Below, piece by piece: positions 17,826 through 26,346 of a stretch of DNA of 64,000 bases. The notes under the pieces were generated by a model that was not told where the DNA came from, did not search any database, and worked only from the letters and a program-made list of their open reading frames with translations. Every line of letters starts with the position of its first letter. The first letter of the stretch is position 1. Origin of the DNA: Aquirufa beregesia (GTDB lineage: Bacteria; Bacteroidota; Bacteroidia; Cytophagales; Spirosomataceae); NCBI RefSeq assembly GCF_011090385.1, contig NZ_SEWW01000004.1, forward strand, positions 186,001 through 250,000. The letters are read 5' to 3'. A program made the position numbers and the translations under genes.

Positions 17826-18923
17826 GGTCAAATACTTGATTTCTCCTTGAAGGTTCTTGAGGAGTGATTTAGTCCTTTCTGGACGAGCATCCGTGATGAA
17901 TACTTGTCCAAAATGATCTTCAGCCATCATTTGTACCAATCGTTGTATTCGTCGATCGTCTAATTTATCAAAAATATCATCCAATAATAAGAGGGGTTTT
18001 CTAGGATGAGCTTGTGCCAATGTATCAAATTGAGCTAGTTTTAGAGCCACAACAAAGCTCTTTTGCTGTCCTTGTGAACCAAATTTTTTCAAAGGAAATC
18101 CATTGATTTCAAAACTGAAATCATCTCGATGAATACCTAAAGTGCTCCTTTGTGCAGCTAAATCTTGGGCTTCTGCTTTTCTTAAAGAGGCATCTAATTC
18201 CCCAAGCGGAAAGGTGCTTTCTATGTGGATATTGACTTGCTCCCGATCATCGGATAATTTGGCATAGTGCGACTGAAAATTGGGCAAGTATTTTTTGAGG
18301 AATTCAACACGGGCTAGGGCAATATTTTCCCCTAATTGCACCATAGGTTCATGGTAGCTATCCAACTGTATTCGATCCACTATCCCCCGCTCTGCAAAAT
18401 GCTTTAATAGGGTATTTCTTTGTTGAACTATACGATTATAGCGTAATAAATTATCTAAAAATCCACGGTCCATTTGAGCCATCATGCCATCAAAAAACCT
18501 TCGACGTTCTTCACTTCCTTCACGGATTAAATCCGTGTCATAAGGATCCATGAGTACCACGGGGAAATTGCCAATGTGATCAGCCAGTCTCGGATAGGCT
18601 TTTTGATCTCGTAGAAAGCTTTTTTTCTGTCCACGCTGATAAGCACAAGTAATTTGTGTTTCACTGGCAGGGAGCTTAGAGGAGTCTTGTTTTTGGTAGA
18701 CAAAATTCCCCTGAATCATAAAAAAATCCTCCCCGTGCTGGATGCACAATGGATCCCCTACACCACGGGCGCTTTTGGTCATGGAAAGAAAATGAATGGC
18801 ATCTAGGAGATTAGTCTTCCCAATTCCATTTTCTCCAACAATGCAATTGATGTTGGAGATAAAATCAAATTGAGCTTCCGCATAGGACTTAAATTGTTTG
18901 ACCTGTAATGATTTAAGGTACAT
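17820..18923 (-). CDS. recF: DNA replication/repair protein RecF
   Basis: The 367-aa SMC-like ATPase acts in RecFOR-mediated loading of RecA at gaps. Walker A GENGIGKT is at residues 30-37. The ABC signature region (FGSQGQQKSFVVALKLAQ) and Walker B with D-loop (PLLLLDDIFDKLDDRRIQRL) are near the C-terminus. Length fits the family. It stands alone rather than in the dnaA-dnaN-recF-gyrB cluster of many bacteria, which is usual for Bacteroidota. It is convergent with the glycosyltransferase gene with a 6-nt overlap, and divergent from pdhA. Confidence 0.97.
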   Translation of the reverse strand: MYLKSLQVKQFKSYAEAQFDFISNINCIVGENGIGKTNLLDAIHFLSMTKSARGVGDPLCIQHGEDFFMIQGNFVYQKQDSSKLPASETQITCAYQRGQKKSFLRDQKAYPRLADHIGNFPVVLMDPYDTDLIREGSEERRRFFDGMMAQMDRGFLDNLLRYNRIVQQRNTLLKHFAERGIVDRIQLDSYHEPMVQLGENIALARVEFLKKYLPNFQSHYAKLSDDREQVNIHIESTFPLGELDASLRKAEAQDLAAQRSTLGIHRDDFSFEINGFPLKKFGSQGQQKSFVVALKLAQFDTLAQAHPRKPLLLLDDIFDKLDDRRIQRLVQMMAEDHFGQVFITDARPERTKSLLKNLQGEIKYLTL

Positions 18924-19009
18924 GCGGGCTTAGAAATAAGGCTTGAATCGTAAAAATAACGAATAATCGTGGATTTTACGGATTGATTTTGGCTAAATCC
19001 ACTCATTTT

Positions 19010-19040
19010 TTGGCAGCTTACTGCTTTTGTTTTAATTTCG
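19010..19040 (+). promoter_or_regulatory. Putative promoter of pdhA
   Basis: TTG at 19010-19012, a 20-nt spacer and TAATTTCG at 19033-19040 differ from the Bacteroidota consensus by one base in the -7 box. The pdhA ATG is 63 nt further on. Confidence 0.45.
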
Positions 19041-19103
19041 TAGCTGATTCGGTTGATGGGTATTTCCCTATTCGACTAAGCAAATGAATTTTTGAATAAT
19101 ATT

Positions 19104-20114
19104 ATGGCAAAGAAAGAAACAAAAGCTCCTAAGTATTCGAAAGAGACCTATCGTTATTGGTATGAGTCGATGCAATTGCAACGTAAGTTTGAAGAAAAGT
19201 GTGGTCAATTGTACGGAATGCAAAAAATCAAAGGCTTTTGCCACTTGTATATTGGACAGGAGGCTTGTTCTTCAGGTTCAAAATCGGCTTTAAAAGAAGG
19301 AGATAAATACATTACCGCTTACCGTGATCACGGTATTCCATTGGCTTTAGGAACTTCACCAAACGCTATTATGGCCGAGTTATACGGTAAAATTACAGGA
19401 GCCTCTAAAGGTAAAGGTGGATCGATGCACATCTTTGATAAGCGTGTAGGATTTGTGGGTGGTCACGGAATTGTGGGTGCTCAGATTCCTTTGGGAGCAG
19501 GATTGGGATTTGCTGAGAAATACAACAAAACAGGAAATTTAGCCGTTTGCTATTTTGGTGATGGTGCGGTTCGTCAAGGATCTTTGCATGAGACTTTCAA
19601 CATTGCCATGACCTGGAAAATACCTGTGATTTTTGTGGTGGAGAACAATGGTTATGCTATGGGTACTTCGGTGGCTAGGACATCCAATGTGACCGATTTA
19701 TATACCATTGGGGAAGCATACGATATGCCATCTGAACCAGTAGATGCCATGGATGTGGAGGCTGTTCACGAGGCGGTTTCTCGTGCAGCGGCTAGAGCAC
19801 GTGCAGGTGAAGGACCTACTTTCTTAGAATTTAGAACATACCGTTACCGTGGTCACTCCATGTCGGATCCCCAAAAATACCGTTCTAAAGAGGAAGTAGA
19901 AGCTTACAAGGAGCGTGATCCAATTGAGCAAGTTAAAATGACCATTTTAGAAAATAACATCTTGACTCAAGCAGAATTAGATGAGATTGATGCCAAGATC
20001 AAAATTCAAGTGCAAGAATCGGTAGAATTTGCTGAAAATTCTCCATTCCCGTCTAAAGAAGAGGCATACAAAGATGTATATGTTCAAGAAGATTATCCAT
20101 TTATTGAGGAATAA
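19104..20114 (+). CDS. pdhA: Pyruvate dehydrogenase E1 component, alpha subunit
   Basis: The 336-aa protein is the thiamine-diphosphate-binding alpha chain of E1, which decarboxylates pyruvate for acetyl-CoA synthesis. The TPP motif is clear: GDGAVRQGSLHETFNIAMTW, then VVENNGYAMGTS. The phosphorylation-loop-like stretch YRYRGHSMSDPQKYRSKEEV is also typical. The ATG at 19104 is preferred over an in-frame TTG four codons upstream. No beta-subunit or E2 gene follows, so the complex genes are dispersed, as in other Bacteroidota. A good terminator lies at 20138-20166. Confidence 0.95.
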   Translation: MAKKETKAPKYSKETYRYWYESMQLQRKFEEKCGQLYGMQKIKGFCHLYIGQEACSSGSKSALKEGDKYITAYRDHGIPLALGTSPNAIMAELYGKITGASKGKGGSMHIFDKRVGFVGGHGIVGAQIPLGAGLGFAEKYNKTGNLAVCYFGDGAVRQGSLHETFNIAMTWKIPVIFVVENNGYAMGTSVARTSNVTDLYTIGEAYDMPSEPVDAMDVEAVHEAVSRAAARARAGEGPTFLEFRTYRYRGHSMSDPQKYRSKEEVEAYKERDPIEQVKMTILENNILTQAELDEIDAKIKIQVQESVEFAENSPFPSKEEAYKDVYVQEDYPFIEE

Positions 20115-20137
20115 AAATCTTTAAATCTTTCCAATCA

Positions 20138-20166
20138 ATGCCCGAAGAGATTCGGGCATTTTTTTT
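20138..20166 (+). terminator. Intrinsic terminator after pdhA
   Basis: AATGCCCGAA pairs perfectly with TTCGGGCATT around a GAGA loop, followed by a T-run. Confidence 0.92.
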
Positions 20167-20188
20167 GAATAATAGGTATTGATGTAGC

Positions 20189-22213
20189 TTATTTTTCTGA
20201 AATAAGTTTTTCTACTGCCAAAAGCTCATCTCTAAATTTAGCTGCCAATGGGAAGTCCATCTCTTTGGCAGCCTTTTCCATTTCTTTTCTGATGCTGTCT
20301 CGTTGTTTGACCAAGTCACCTTTCGACATATAGGCAAGCAGTGGATCTGCTGCTGCCAGTTTTTCTTCGGGTTGAATCAAGTAATTTTTATTCGGTTTGG
20401 CCATGCGGTCTGCAATGGAAGTTTGTTCCAATATCTCATCATGGCTACGCCAAATGGTTTTAGGAGTAATGCCATGGGTCTCATTGTATTCCATTTGAAT
20501 GGCTCTTCTGCGATTGGTTTCTGAAATCGCTTTTTCCATGGAGCCCGTAATCCGATCGGCATACATCAATACCTTACCATTTTCATTTCTAGCAGCTCTA
20601 CCGATGGTTTGGATTAATGAACGAATATCACGTAAGAAGCCTTCTTTATCTGCATCCATGATAGCCACTAAGGATACTTCAGGCAAGTCAAGGCCCTCTC
20701 GGAGTAGGTTGACGCCCACCAATACATCAAATACCCCGAGTCTCAGTTCTCGTAATATTTCTACCCGTTCCAAAGACTTAATTTCTGAGTGGATGTATCG
20801 ACCTTTTACCCCAACACGATCTAGGTATTTAGAAAGTTCTTCGGCCATTCTTTTAGTCAATGTGGTGATGAGGACCCTTTCCTTTTTCTTGACACGATCA
20901 TAAATTTCGTCCAATAAATCATCAATTTGATTTTTGGTAGGCCGCACTTCAATCATGGGATCCAAGAGGCCAGTAGGTCGGATAATTTGTTCTACTACTA
21001 CACCTTCAGACCGACGTAATTCATAGTCGGACGGAGTAGCTGAAACAAAAATCGTTTGACTAATAATATCTTCAAATTCTTGAAAGGTTAGTGGGCGGTT
21101 ATCCATGGCAGAGGGCAGCCTAAAACCATATTCCACCAAGGATTCCTTTCGGGAACGGTCGCCACCCCACATGGCTTTAATTTGAGGCATGGTCGCATGA
21201 CTTTCATCCACCACCATTAGGAAATCATCTGGGAAAAAGTCAAGTAAGCAGAAAGGTCTTTGACCTGCTTTTCTTTGGTCAAAATACCTAGAGTAATTCT
21301 CTATACCGGAACAATAACCCAGCTCCCGCATCATTTCCAGATCAAATTCTGTTCTTTGTTTGATTCGCTCTGCTTCTAGGAGCCGGCCTTCCGATTCAAA
21401 ATGTTTGATTTGGGCAACTAAGTCGGCCTGTATGAAGGATATAGCTTGATTTAAGGTTTCTCTACCTGTAACAAATAGGTTGGCAGGAAATACAGCTACC
21501 ATTTTTTCTGCTGAGATTTTTTTGCCCGTCCAAGGATCTATTCGATGTATTTCTTCTATTTCATCTCCAAAAAAGATGAAGCGATAGCCAAAGTCGGCAT
21601 AAGCCAAAAAGATATCTACCGTATCTCCTTTTACCCTGAAAGTCCCTCTTAAAAATTCACCTTCTGTACGGGCATACAATATTTCCACTAAACGGAATAG
21701 GAATTGATTTCTGGAAATGGTTTCCCCTACTCCAATTCTCAAAATGGAATTACGGTATTCATCCGGATTCCCCATACCATAAATACAGGACACTGAAGCA
21801 ATGACAATAATATCTCTCCTTCCAGACATCAAAGAAGAGGTGGTAGCTAGGCGCAGTTTTTCAATTTCTTGATTGATGGAAAGGTCTTTTTCTATGTAAG
21901 TCCCGGTGGTTGGAATGAAAGCCTCGGGTTGGTAATAGTCGTAATAGGAAATAAAATACTCTACCGCATTTTCTGGAAAAAATGATTTGAACTCCCCATA
22001 TAATTGAGCGGCAAGGGTTTTATTGTGGCTTAGAATGAGCGTCGGCCTATTTATCTGTTGAATGACATTGGCAATCGTAAACGTTTTACCTGAACCCGTT
22101 ACTCCCAAAAGAGTTTGGGCCGCTTCATTTTTATTTACCCCTTCCACTAATTGTTGTATGGCGGTGGGTTGGTCACCCGTGGGTTGGTAAGAAGATGTTA
22201 ATTTGAAGTCCAT
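20189..22213 (-). CDS. uvrB: Excinuclease ABC subunit UvrB
   Basis: The 674-aa helicase-like damage-verification subunit belongs to nucleotide excision repair. Starting at MDFKLTSSYQPTGDQ, Walker A GVTGSGKT is at residues 37-44. The beta-hairpin region YYDYYQPEAFIPTTGTYIEKD is intact, motif II is VVDESHA, and motif VI lies in IQTIGRAARN. The C-terminal UVR domain (RDSIRKEMEKAAKEMDFPLAAKFRDELL) recruits UvrC. An in-frame TTG 27 nt upstream gives an N-terminal extension not typical of the family, so the ATG is preferred. Monocistronic and divergent from the GH16 genes. Confidence 0.97.
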   Translation of the reverse strand: MDFKLTSSYQPTGDQPTAIQQLVEGVNKNEAAQTLLGVTGSGKTFTIANVIQQINRPTLILSHNKTLAAQLYGEFKSFFPENAVEYFISYYDYYQPEAFIPTTGTYIEKDLSINQEIEKLRLATTSSLMSGRRDIIVIASVSCIYGMGNPDEYRNSILRIGVGETISRNQFLFRLVEILYARTEGEFLRGTFRVKGDTVDIFLAYADFGYRFIFFGDEIEEIHRIDPWTGKKISAEKMVAVFPANLFVTGRETLNQAISFIQADLVAQIKHFESEGRLLEAERIKQRTEFDLEMMRELGYCSGIENYSRYFDQRKAGQRPFCLLDFFPDDFLMVVDESHATMPQIKAMWGGDRSRKESLVEYGFRLPSAMDNRPLTFQEFEDIISQTIFVSATPSDYELRRSEGVVVEQIIRPTGLLDPMIEVRPTKNQIDDLLDEIYDRVKKKERVLITTLTKRMAEELSKYLDRVGVKGRYIHSEIKSLERVEILRELRLGVFDVLVGVNLLREGLDLPEVSLVAIMDADKEGFLRDIRSLIQTIGRAARNENGKVLMYADRITGSMEKAISETNRRRAIQMEYNETHGITPKTIWRSHDEILEQTSIADRMAKPNKNYLIQPEEKLAAADPLLAYMSKGDLVKQRDSIRKEMEKAAKEMDFPLAAKFRDELLAVEKLISEK

Positions 22214-22288
22214 AGAAAGGCAGGTAAAATCGAGGTTCAAATTAGGTATTTTGAGCTGATTCTCCTTAATTTAAATTTAAAATAGTCG

Positions 22289-23155
22289 ATGATGCAAAAA
22301 CGATTTTTTTTATTCTCGGGATTAGTCTTACTAATCTTTTTGGCATGTAAGCAAGGTTCTGTGGCACCTGAACCTTTAAATATTCAAGACATAAAGCCAA
22401 TTCCTGCCAAGGAATATAGCTTTACAGAAAAACCTATTTGGGCGGATGAGTTTGATCAACCTGGTTTGCCTGATGATAAAATTTGGTCCTATGATGTTGG
22501 GGGCTCTGGTTGGGGAAATAATGAGCTTCAATATTATACCCAAGCAGATTTGGATAATGCTCATGTAGAAAATGGGATATTGACTATTGAGGCTAAAAAG
22601 GAAAGTTATGAGGGGAAGAATTATACTTCAGCTAGGCTAGTCACCAAAGGTAAAAAAGATTTTTTATATGGTCGGATAGAAGTACGAGCCAAATTACCAG
22701 CGGGTCGAGGGAATTGGCCAGCTATCTGGACATTAGCTAGTCAATCGGATTATGGTCAAACATATTGGCCAGATAATGGAGAGATTGATATCATGGAACA
22801 TGTGGGTTATGATCCGGGTGTGGTTCATGCCACAGTACACACAAAATCATTTAATCATGTATTGAATACACAGAAAGCAGGAATTATTCAGGTGCCGGAT
22901 TTTGATCAGGCATTTCATGTGTATCGCATTGATTGGACACCAGAATACATTAAAGCGTTTATTGATGGTAGGGAATATTTCACCTTTCAAAATTCGGGGA
23001 AAGGTTGGCAAGAATGGCCTTTTGATAAAAAGCAGCATTTGTTGTTAAACATCGCCGTAGGAGGAAATTGGGGTGGTCAAAAAGGCGTTGATGAATCGCT
23101 TTTCCCTGCCAAGTTGTGGATAGATTATGTGCGAGTTTATGGATTGAAACCATGA
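22289..23155 (+). CDS. GH16 family glycoside hydrolase lipoprotein (beta-glucanase type), copy 1
   Basis: The 288-aa protein has a signal peptide with lipobox (IFLAC). The GH16 jelly-roll catalytic motif is NGEIDIMEHVG, with nucleophile E165, D167 and acid/base E170. The motifs NELQYYTQADLDNAHVENGILTIEAKKE and RGNWPAIWTL are standard for laminarinase/beta-1,3-glucanase-type members. It is probably anchored at the cell envelope to cut beta-glucans. A close paralogue follows 211 nt downstream at 23367, evidently from tandem duplication. A dispersed palindrome (copy C) sits between the two. Confidence 0.93.
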   Translation: MMQKRFFLFSGLVLLIFLACKQGSVAPEPLNIQDIKPIPAKEYSFTEKPIWADEFDQPGLPDDKIWSYDVGGSGWGNNELQYYTQADLDNAHVENGILTIEAKKESYEGKNYTSARLVTKGKKDFLYGRIEVRAKLPAGRGNWPAIWTLASQSDYGQTYWPDNGEIDIMEHVGYDPGVVHATVHTKSFNHVLNTQKAGIIQVPDFDQAFHVYRIDWTPEYIKAFIDGREYFTFQNSGKGWQEWPFDKKQHLLLNIAVGGNWGGQKGVDESLFPAKLWIDYVRVYGLKP

Positions 23156-23164
23156 TTTTTCCCC

Positions 23165-23197
23165 AACGCTGGCAAGGTTCCAAACCTTGACAGCGTT
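23165..23197. repeat. Dispersed 33-nt palindrome, copy C
   Basis: AACGCTGGCAAGGTTC, centre C, then AAACCTTGACAGCGTT. It is identical to copy G and shares with it the left flank TTTTCCCC(T). It lies between the tandem GH16 genes, 9 nt after the first one's stop. Confidence 0.95.
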
Positions 23198-23366
23198 AGG
23201 GCTAGAACGTTTTTTTTGGCAAAATAATTGCACATTTTTCATCAACTAACTGATAATAAGACATTGTCATTCTTTTAAAGCGTACTAGCTTTGATTGAAA
23301 TTAATTGTCGAGCAATTTAATTACATATGAGAAAGGTAAATCATAAATTTCTCCTTGGGTTTTGAT

Positions 23367-24197
23367 ATGAAAATTTGCGTAAAATTCTGGCTATTGGGTA
23401 TCTTATTTAGTCTTTTTTCATGTCAAATCACCGAAACAGAACCTGAAAACATGAATGAATTTACAGAGAATCCTATCTGGGAGGATAATTTTGATATCGA
23501 TGGTTTGCCAGATGCAAGTCGTTGGGATTATCAAGTGGGAGGAACTGGTTGGGGAAATAATGAATTACAATATTATACTAATGCAGATATAGATAATGTA
23601 CGTGTCAATGGAGGCGTGCTGACTATCGAAGCCAGAAAGGAACGGCTTTTTGGGAAAAATTATACATCTACAAGACTTGTGACGCATGATAAGTTAAATT
23701 TTCTTTATGGCCGTGTCGTTGTTCGTGCCAAATTACCTGCTGGTAGAGGAACATGGCCAGCCATCTGGATGCTATCATCAGAGAACAAATATGACCCCAC
23801 TAATATCCCCAATAATGGAGAAATTGATATTATGGAACATGTTGGGTATGATCCTGGTCAAGTTCATTCGGTGATTCATCGATATAATTCTAATAAAGGA
23901 TTAGTTCCTTATCCTGAATCCATTATTCAAGTACCTGATTTTAATACCGCATTTCATGAATACCGCATGGATTGGACGCCCGAATACATTAAAACATTTT
24001 TGGATGGAAAGGAGACTTTGAGTTTTGAAAATTCGGGAAAAGGTTGGCAAGATTGGCCATTTGACCAAAAGATGTATTTACTGCTGAATATTGCTGTTGG
24101 TGGGAGTTGGGGAGGTTTGAAGGGAGTAGATGATACGATTTTCCCTGCCAAAATGGAAGTGGATTATGTGCGAATATATGAATACAAACAACGATAA
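23367..24197 (+). CDS. GH16 family glycoside hydrolase lipoprotein (beta-glucanase type), copy 2
   Basis: The 276-aa paralogue of the preceding gene has the same architecture: signal peptide with lipobox (LFSC), then a GH16 domain with catalytic motif E152-I-D154-I-M-E157 in NGEIDIMEHVG. The ATG at 23367 is preferred to an in-frame TTG four codons upstream. Long identical stretches (GTGWGNNELQYYT, RAKLPAGRG, WPAIW, LLLNIAVGG) show recent or conserved duplication, while the linker after the lipobox and the loop after IMEHVGYDPG differ, so substrate preference may have split. mazG begins 1 nt after its stop. Confidence 0.93.
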   Translation: MKICVKFWLLGILFSLFSCQITETEPENMNEFTENPIWEDNFDIDGLPDASRWDYQVGGTGWGNNELQYYTNADIDNVRVNGGVLTIEARKERLFGKNYTSTRLVTHDKLNFLYGRVVVRAKLPAGRGTWPAIWMLSSENKYDPTNIPNNGEIDIMEHVGYDPGQVHSVIHRYNSNKGLVPYPESIIQVPDFNTAFHEYRMDWTPEYIKTFLDGKETLSFENSGKGWQDWPFDQKMYLLLNIAVGGSWGGLKGVDDTIFPAKMEVDYVRIYEYKQR

Positions 24198-24198
24198 T

Positions 24199-24999
24199 AT
24201 GAGATACCCAGAGGCTGCGGAGGCATTCGATAGATTATTATGCATCATGGATGATTTAAGGGAAAAGTGCCCTTGGGATCGGAAGCAGACCATGGATACT
24301 TTACGCCATCTGACAATAGAGGAAACCTATGAATTGTCAGATGCCATTTTGGATGGAGATCAAATGGAGGTTAAAAAGGAAATAGGGGATTTGTTTTTGC
24401 ATTTGGTCTTTTACAGTAAAATTGGTTCAGAAAATCAAGCTTTTGATGTCAAAGATGTGTTAGATAGCATTGCTGAAAAGTTAATTTCCAGGCATCCGCA
24501 TATTTATGGAGATGCCAAAGCTGATACCGAGGAGGAAGTGAAAGCTAATTGGGAGACTTTAAAGTTAAAAGAAGGAAATGAGTCTGTTTTGTCGGGTGTG
24601 CCAAGTTCATTGCCAGCCTTAGTTAAAGCGATGCGTATCCAAGAAAAAGCAAGAGGTGCTGGTTTTGATTGGGAAGAAAAGGAGCAAGTTTGGGCCAAAG
24701 TAGAAGAAGAATTAGAGGAGTTTAAAGAAGTATTTGTCGGGAAAGAATTGTCTTTGGGACAAAAAGAGGAGGCAGAAGGTGAGCTGGGTGATTTGATATT
24801 TAGTTTGGTCAATTTTGCTAGGTTTATTGACATCAATCCAGAAACGGCCGTTGAACGCACCAATCGAAAGTTTATATATCGATTTCAATATTTGGAAAAG
24901 AAAGCAAAAGAAGCGGGAAAAAGCCTATCCGAAATGACTTTGGCAGAAATGGATGTGTATTGGGAAGAGGCTAAAAAAGCAACGCTGTCAAGGTTTTAA
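24199..24999 (+). CDS. mazG: Nucleoside triphosphate pyrophosphohydrolase MazG
   Basis: The 266-aa enzyme hydrolyses (d)NTPs to NMP and PPi. The N-terminal domain begins RLLCIMDDLREKCPWDRKQT and carries the EExxE...ExxD metal-binding pattern (TIEETYELSDAILDGDQMEVKKEIGDLFL); the C-terminal domain repeats it (VEEELEEFKEV, then EAEGELGDLIFSLVNFAR). The ATG at 24199, 1 nt after the GH16 stop, matches the family's usual start; upstream in-frame starts run into the GH16 gene. The final residues ATLSRF and the stop codon are encoded by a copy of the dispersed palindrome (24981-25013), so the C-terminus has been replaced or extended by the repeat. Confidence 0.93.
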   Translation: MRYPEAAEAFDRLLCIMDDLREKCPWDRKQTMDTLRHLTIEETYELSDAILDGDQMEVKKEIGDLFLHLVFYSKIGSENQAFDVKDVLDSIAEKLISRHPHIYGDAKADTEEEVKANWETLKLKEGNESVLSGVPSSLPALVKAMRIQEKARGAGFDWEEKEQVWAKVEEELEEFKEVFVGKELSLGQKEEAEGELGDLIFSLVNFARFIDINPETAVERTNRKFIYRFQYLEKKAKEAGKSLSEMTLAEMDVYWEEAKKATLSRF

Positions 25000-25013
25000 A
25001 CCTTGACAGCGTT
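24981..25013. repeat. Dispersed 33-nt palindrome, copy D (overlaps mazG 3' end)
   Basis: Identical to copies B and F: AACGCTGTCAAGGTTT, T, reverse complement. Bases 24981-24999 are translated as the mazG C-terminus and stop. It lies between the convergent mazG and galM genes. Confidence 0.95.
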
Positions 25014-25050
25014 AAGCTAACGAATGAGATTCGATAAATAGTATGCCTTA

Positions 25051-26199
25051 TTAATGAGTAAACTGATAAACTGTTTTACTTGCATAAGTTTCACCAGGAC
25101 GTAAAACAGTGCTCGGGAAACTTGGATGATTGGGAGAATCTGGGAAATGCTCTGTTTCTAAACAAAAGCCCATTCTTTTGGTATAACTGACACCATATTT
25201 GCCCGCATAAGTACCATTTAAAAAGTTGCCTGTATAAAATTGTGTAGCAGGTTCTGAAGTGGATAATTCTACACTTCTACCTGAAACGGGGTCTGTTACC
25301 TTTCCAACTTTGGCAAAAACACCTGAAGCTTTATCAAATACAACACAGTGGTCATAACCGCCTCCGCGTTTAATTTGAATATCATCCGCATCTACTCGTT
25401 CAGATATAAGGTGTGGTTTTAAAAAATCAAAAGCTCCACCTTTCACGTCGAGTAGTTCGCCCGTAGGGATTAAGGTTTCATCTACTGCCACTAATTTAGT
25501 TGCATTTAACTGAACTTGATGGCCTGTAATATCTCTTTTGGCATTACCAGATAAATTAAAATACGTATGATTACTTAAATTAAGTACGGTGGCTTTGTCG
25601 GTTGTGGCTTTATATTCAATACCTAATTCGTTCTTAGGACTTAATGTATAAGTGACTTGAACTTGTAAGTTTCCAGGATAACCTTCTTCTCCGTCTTTGG
25701 ATAAGTACGATAGGACTAATTTGGAACCTTTCTCATCGCCTTCTGCGGCCAGGACCTTCCAGACTACTTTATCAAAGCCTACTTTACCGCCATGAAGGTG
25801 ATTTCCCATGTTTTGGGTGTATAACTCATAATTTTTGCCATCTAAACTGAATTTCCCTTTCGCAATTCGATTACCATATCTTCCAATGATGGCCCCAAAA
25901 TAGGGAGAGCCTTTTTCATATTCTTGAAGAGTCTCGTAACCTAAGACAACATCTTCTACTTGATTGTTTTTATCAGGGCATAGAATTTTGGTGATGATTC
26001 CTCCGTAATTCATGATCTGAACTTCCATGCCAGATGTGTTTTTTAATGTATAGAGGGTGACAGATTCTCCGGCTTGTGTTTTACCGAATGGTTTGGATGT
26101 AAGGGACATAGGGCCTTTAATAGGTTTTGCGAATAAAGAAATAGATAAAATTTGAGTACAAAGGAAGGCAATTAGAAGCCAAATGGCGATTTTTTTCAT
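25051..26199 (-). CDS. galM: Aldose 1-epimerase (mutarotase), exported
   Basis: The 382-aa protein interconverts alpha- and beta-anomers of aldoses. It has an N-terminal signal peptide (IWLLIAFLCTQILSISLFA), so it works in the periplasm. Family motifs are present: GAIIGRYGNRIAKGKF, NHTYFNLSGN with the catalytic-region His, GGGYDHCVVFD, and the Glu-containing CLETEHFPDSPNHPSFPS. Periplasmic GalM homologues are common in Bacteroidota and often sit near polysaccharide-degradation genes; here the tandem GH16 genes are close by. It is convergent with mazG and divergent from rpsA. Confidence 0.93.
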   Translation of the reverse strand: MKKIAIWLLIAFLCTQILSISLFAKPIKGPMSLTSKPFGKTQAGESVTLYTLKNTSGMEVQIMNYGGIITKILCPDKNNQVEDVVLGYETLQEYEKGSPYFGAIIGRYGNRIAKGKFSLDGKNYELYTQNMGNHLHGGKVGFDKVVWKVLAAEGDEKGSKLVLSYLSKDGEEGYPGNLQVQVTYTLSPKNELGIEYKATTDKATVLNLSNHTYFNLSGNAKRDITGHQVQLNATKLVAVDETLIPTGELLDVKGGAFDFLKPHLISERVDADDIQIKRGGGYDHCVVFDKASGVFAKVGKVTDPVSGRSVELSTSEPATQFYTGNFLNGTYAGKYGVSYTKRMGFCLETEHFPDSPNHPSFPSTVLRPGETYASKTVYQFTH

Positions 26200-26238
26200 G
26201 TTGTTATGGTCTTGAGGCTTCTAATTTAAGGAATTCAG

Positions 26239-26268
26239 TTGAATTTGAAATTATTTTATTTATCTTTG
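26239..26268 (+). promoter_or_regulatory. Consensus Bacteroidota promoter of rpsA
   Basis: TTG at 26239-26241, a 19-nt spacer and TATCTTTG at 26261-26268 match the consensus exactly. The A/T-rich leader runs to the ATG at 26347. An in-frame ATG at 26308 is also downstream of it. Confidence 0.9.
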
Positions 26269-26346
26269 CACCCCGTTTAAAAATTAATTATTAATCTTAA
26301 TTTCAGCATGTTAGCCCAGCATGTTGATGTATCTAGGGCAAAAATT

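Noticed and set aside
24130-24198. Longer MazG overlapping GH16 copy 2
   Set aside because: The additional residues come from GH16 coding sequence in another frame; ATG 24199 follows the stop and matches the family.
26308-26346. Extended S1 N-terminus from ATG 26308
   Set aside because: The 13 extra residues do not look like the S1 family start, whereas MSNKQKEFDW does; kept as an alternative only.
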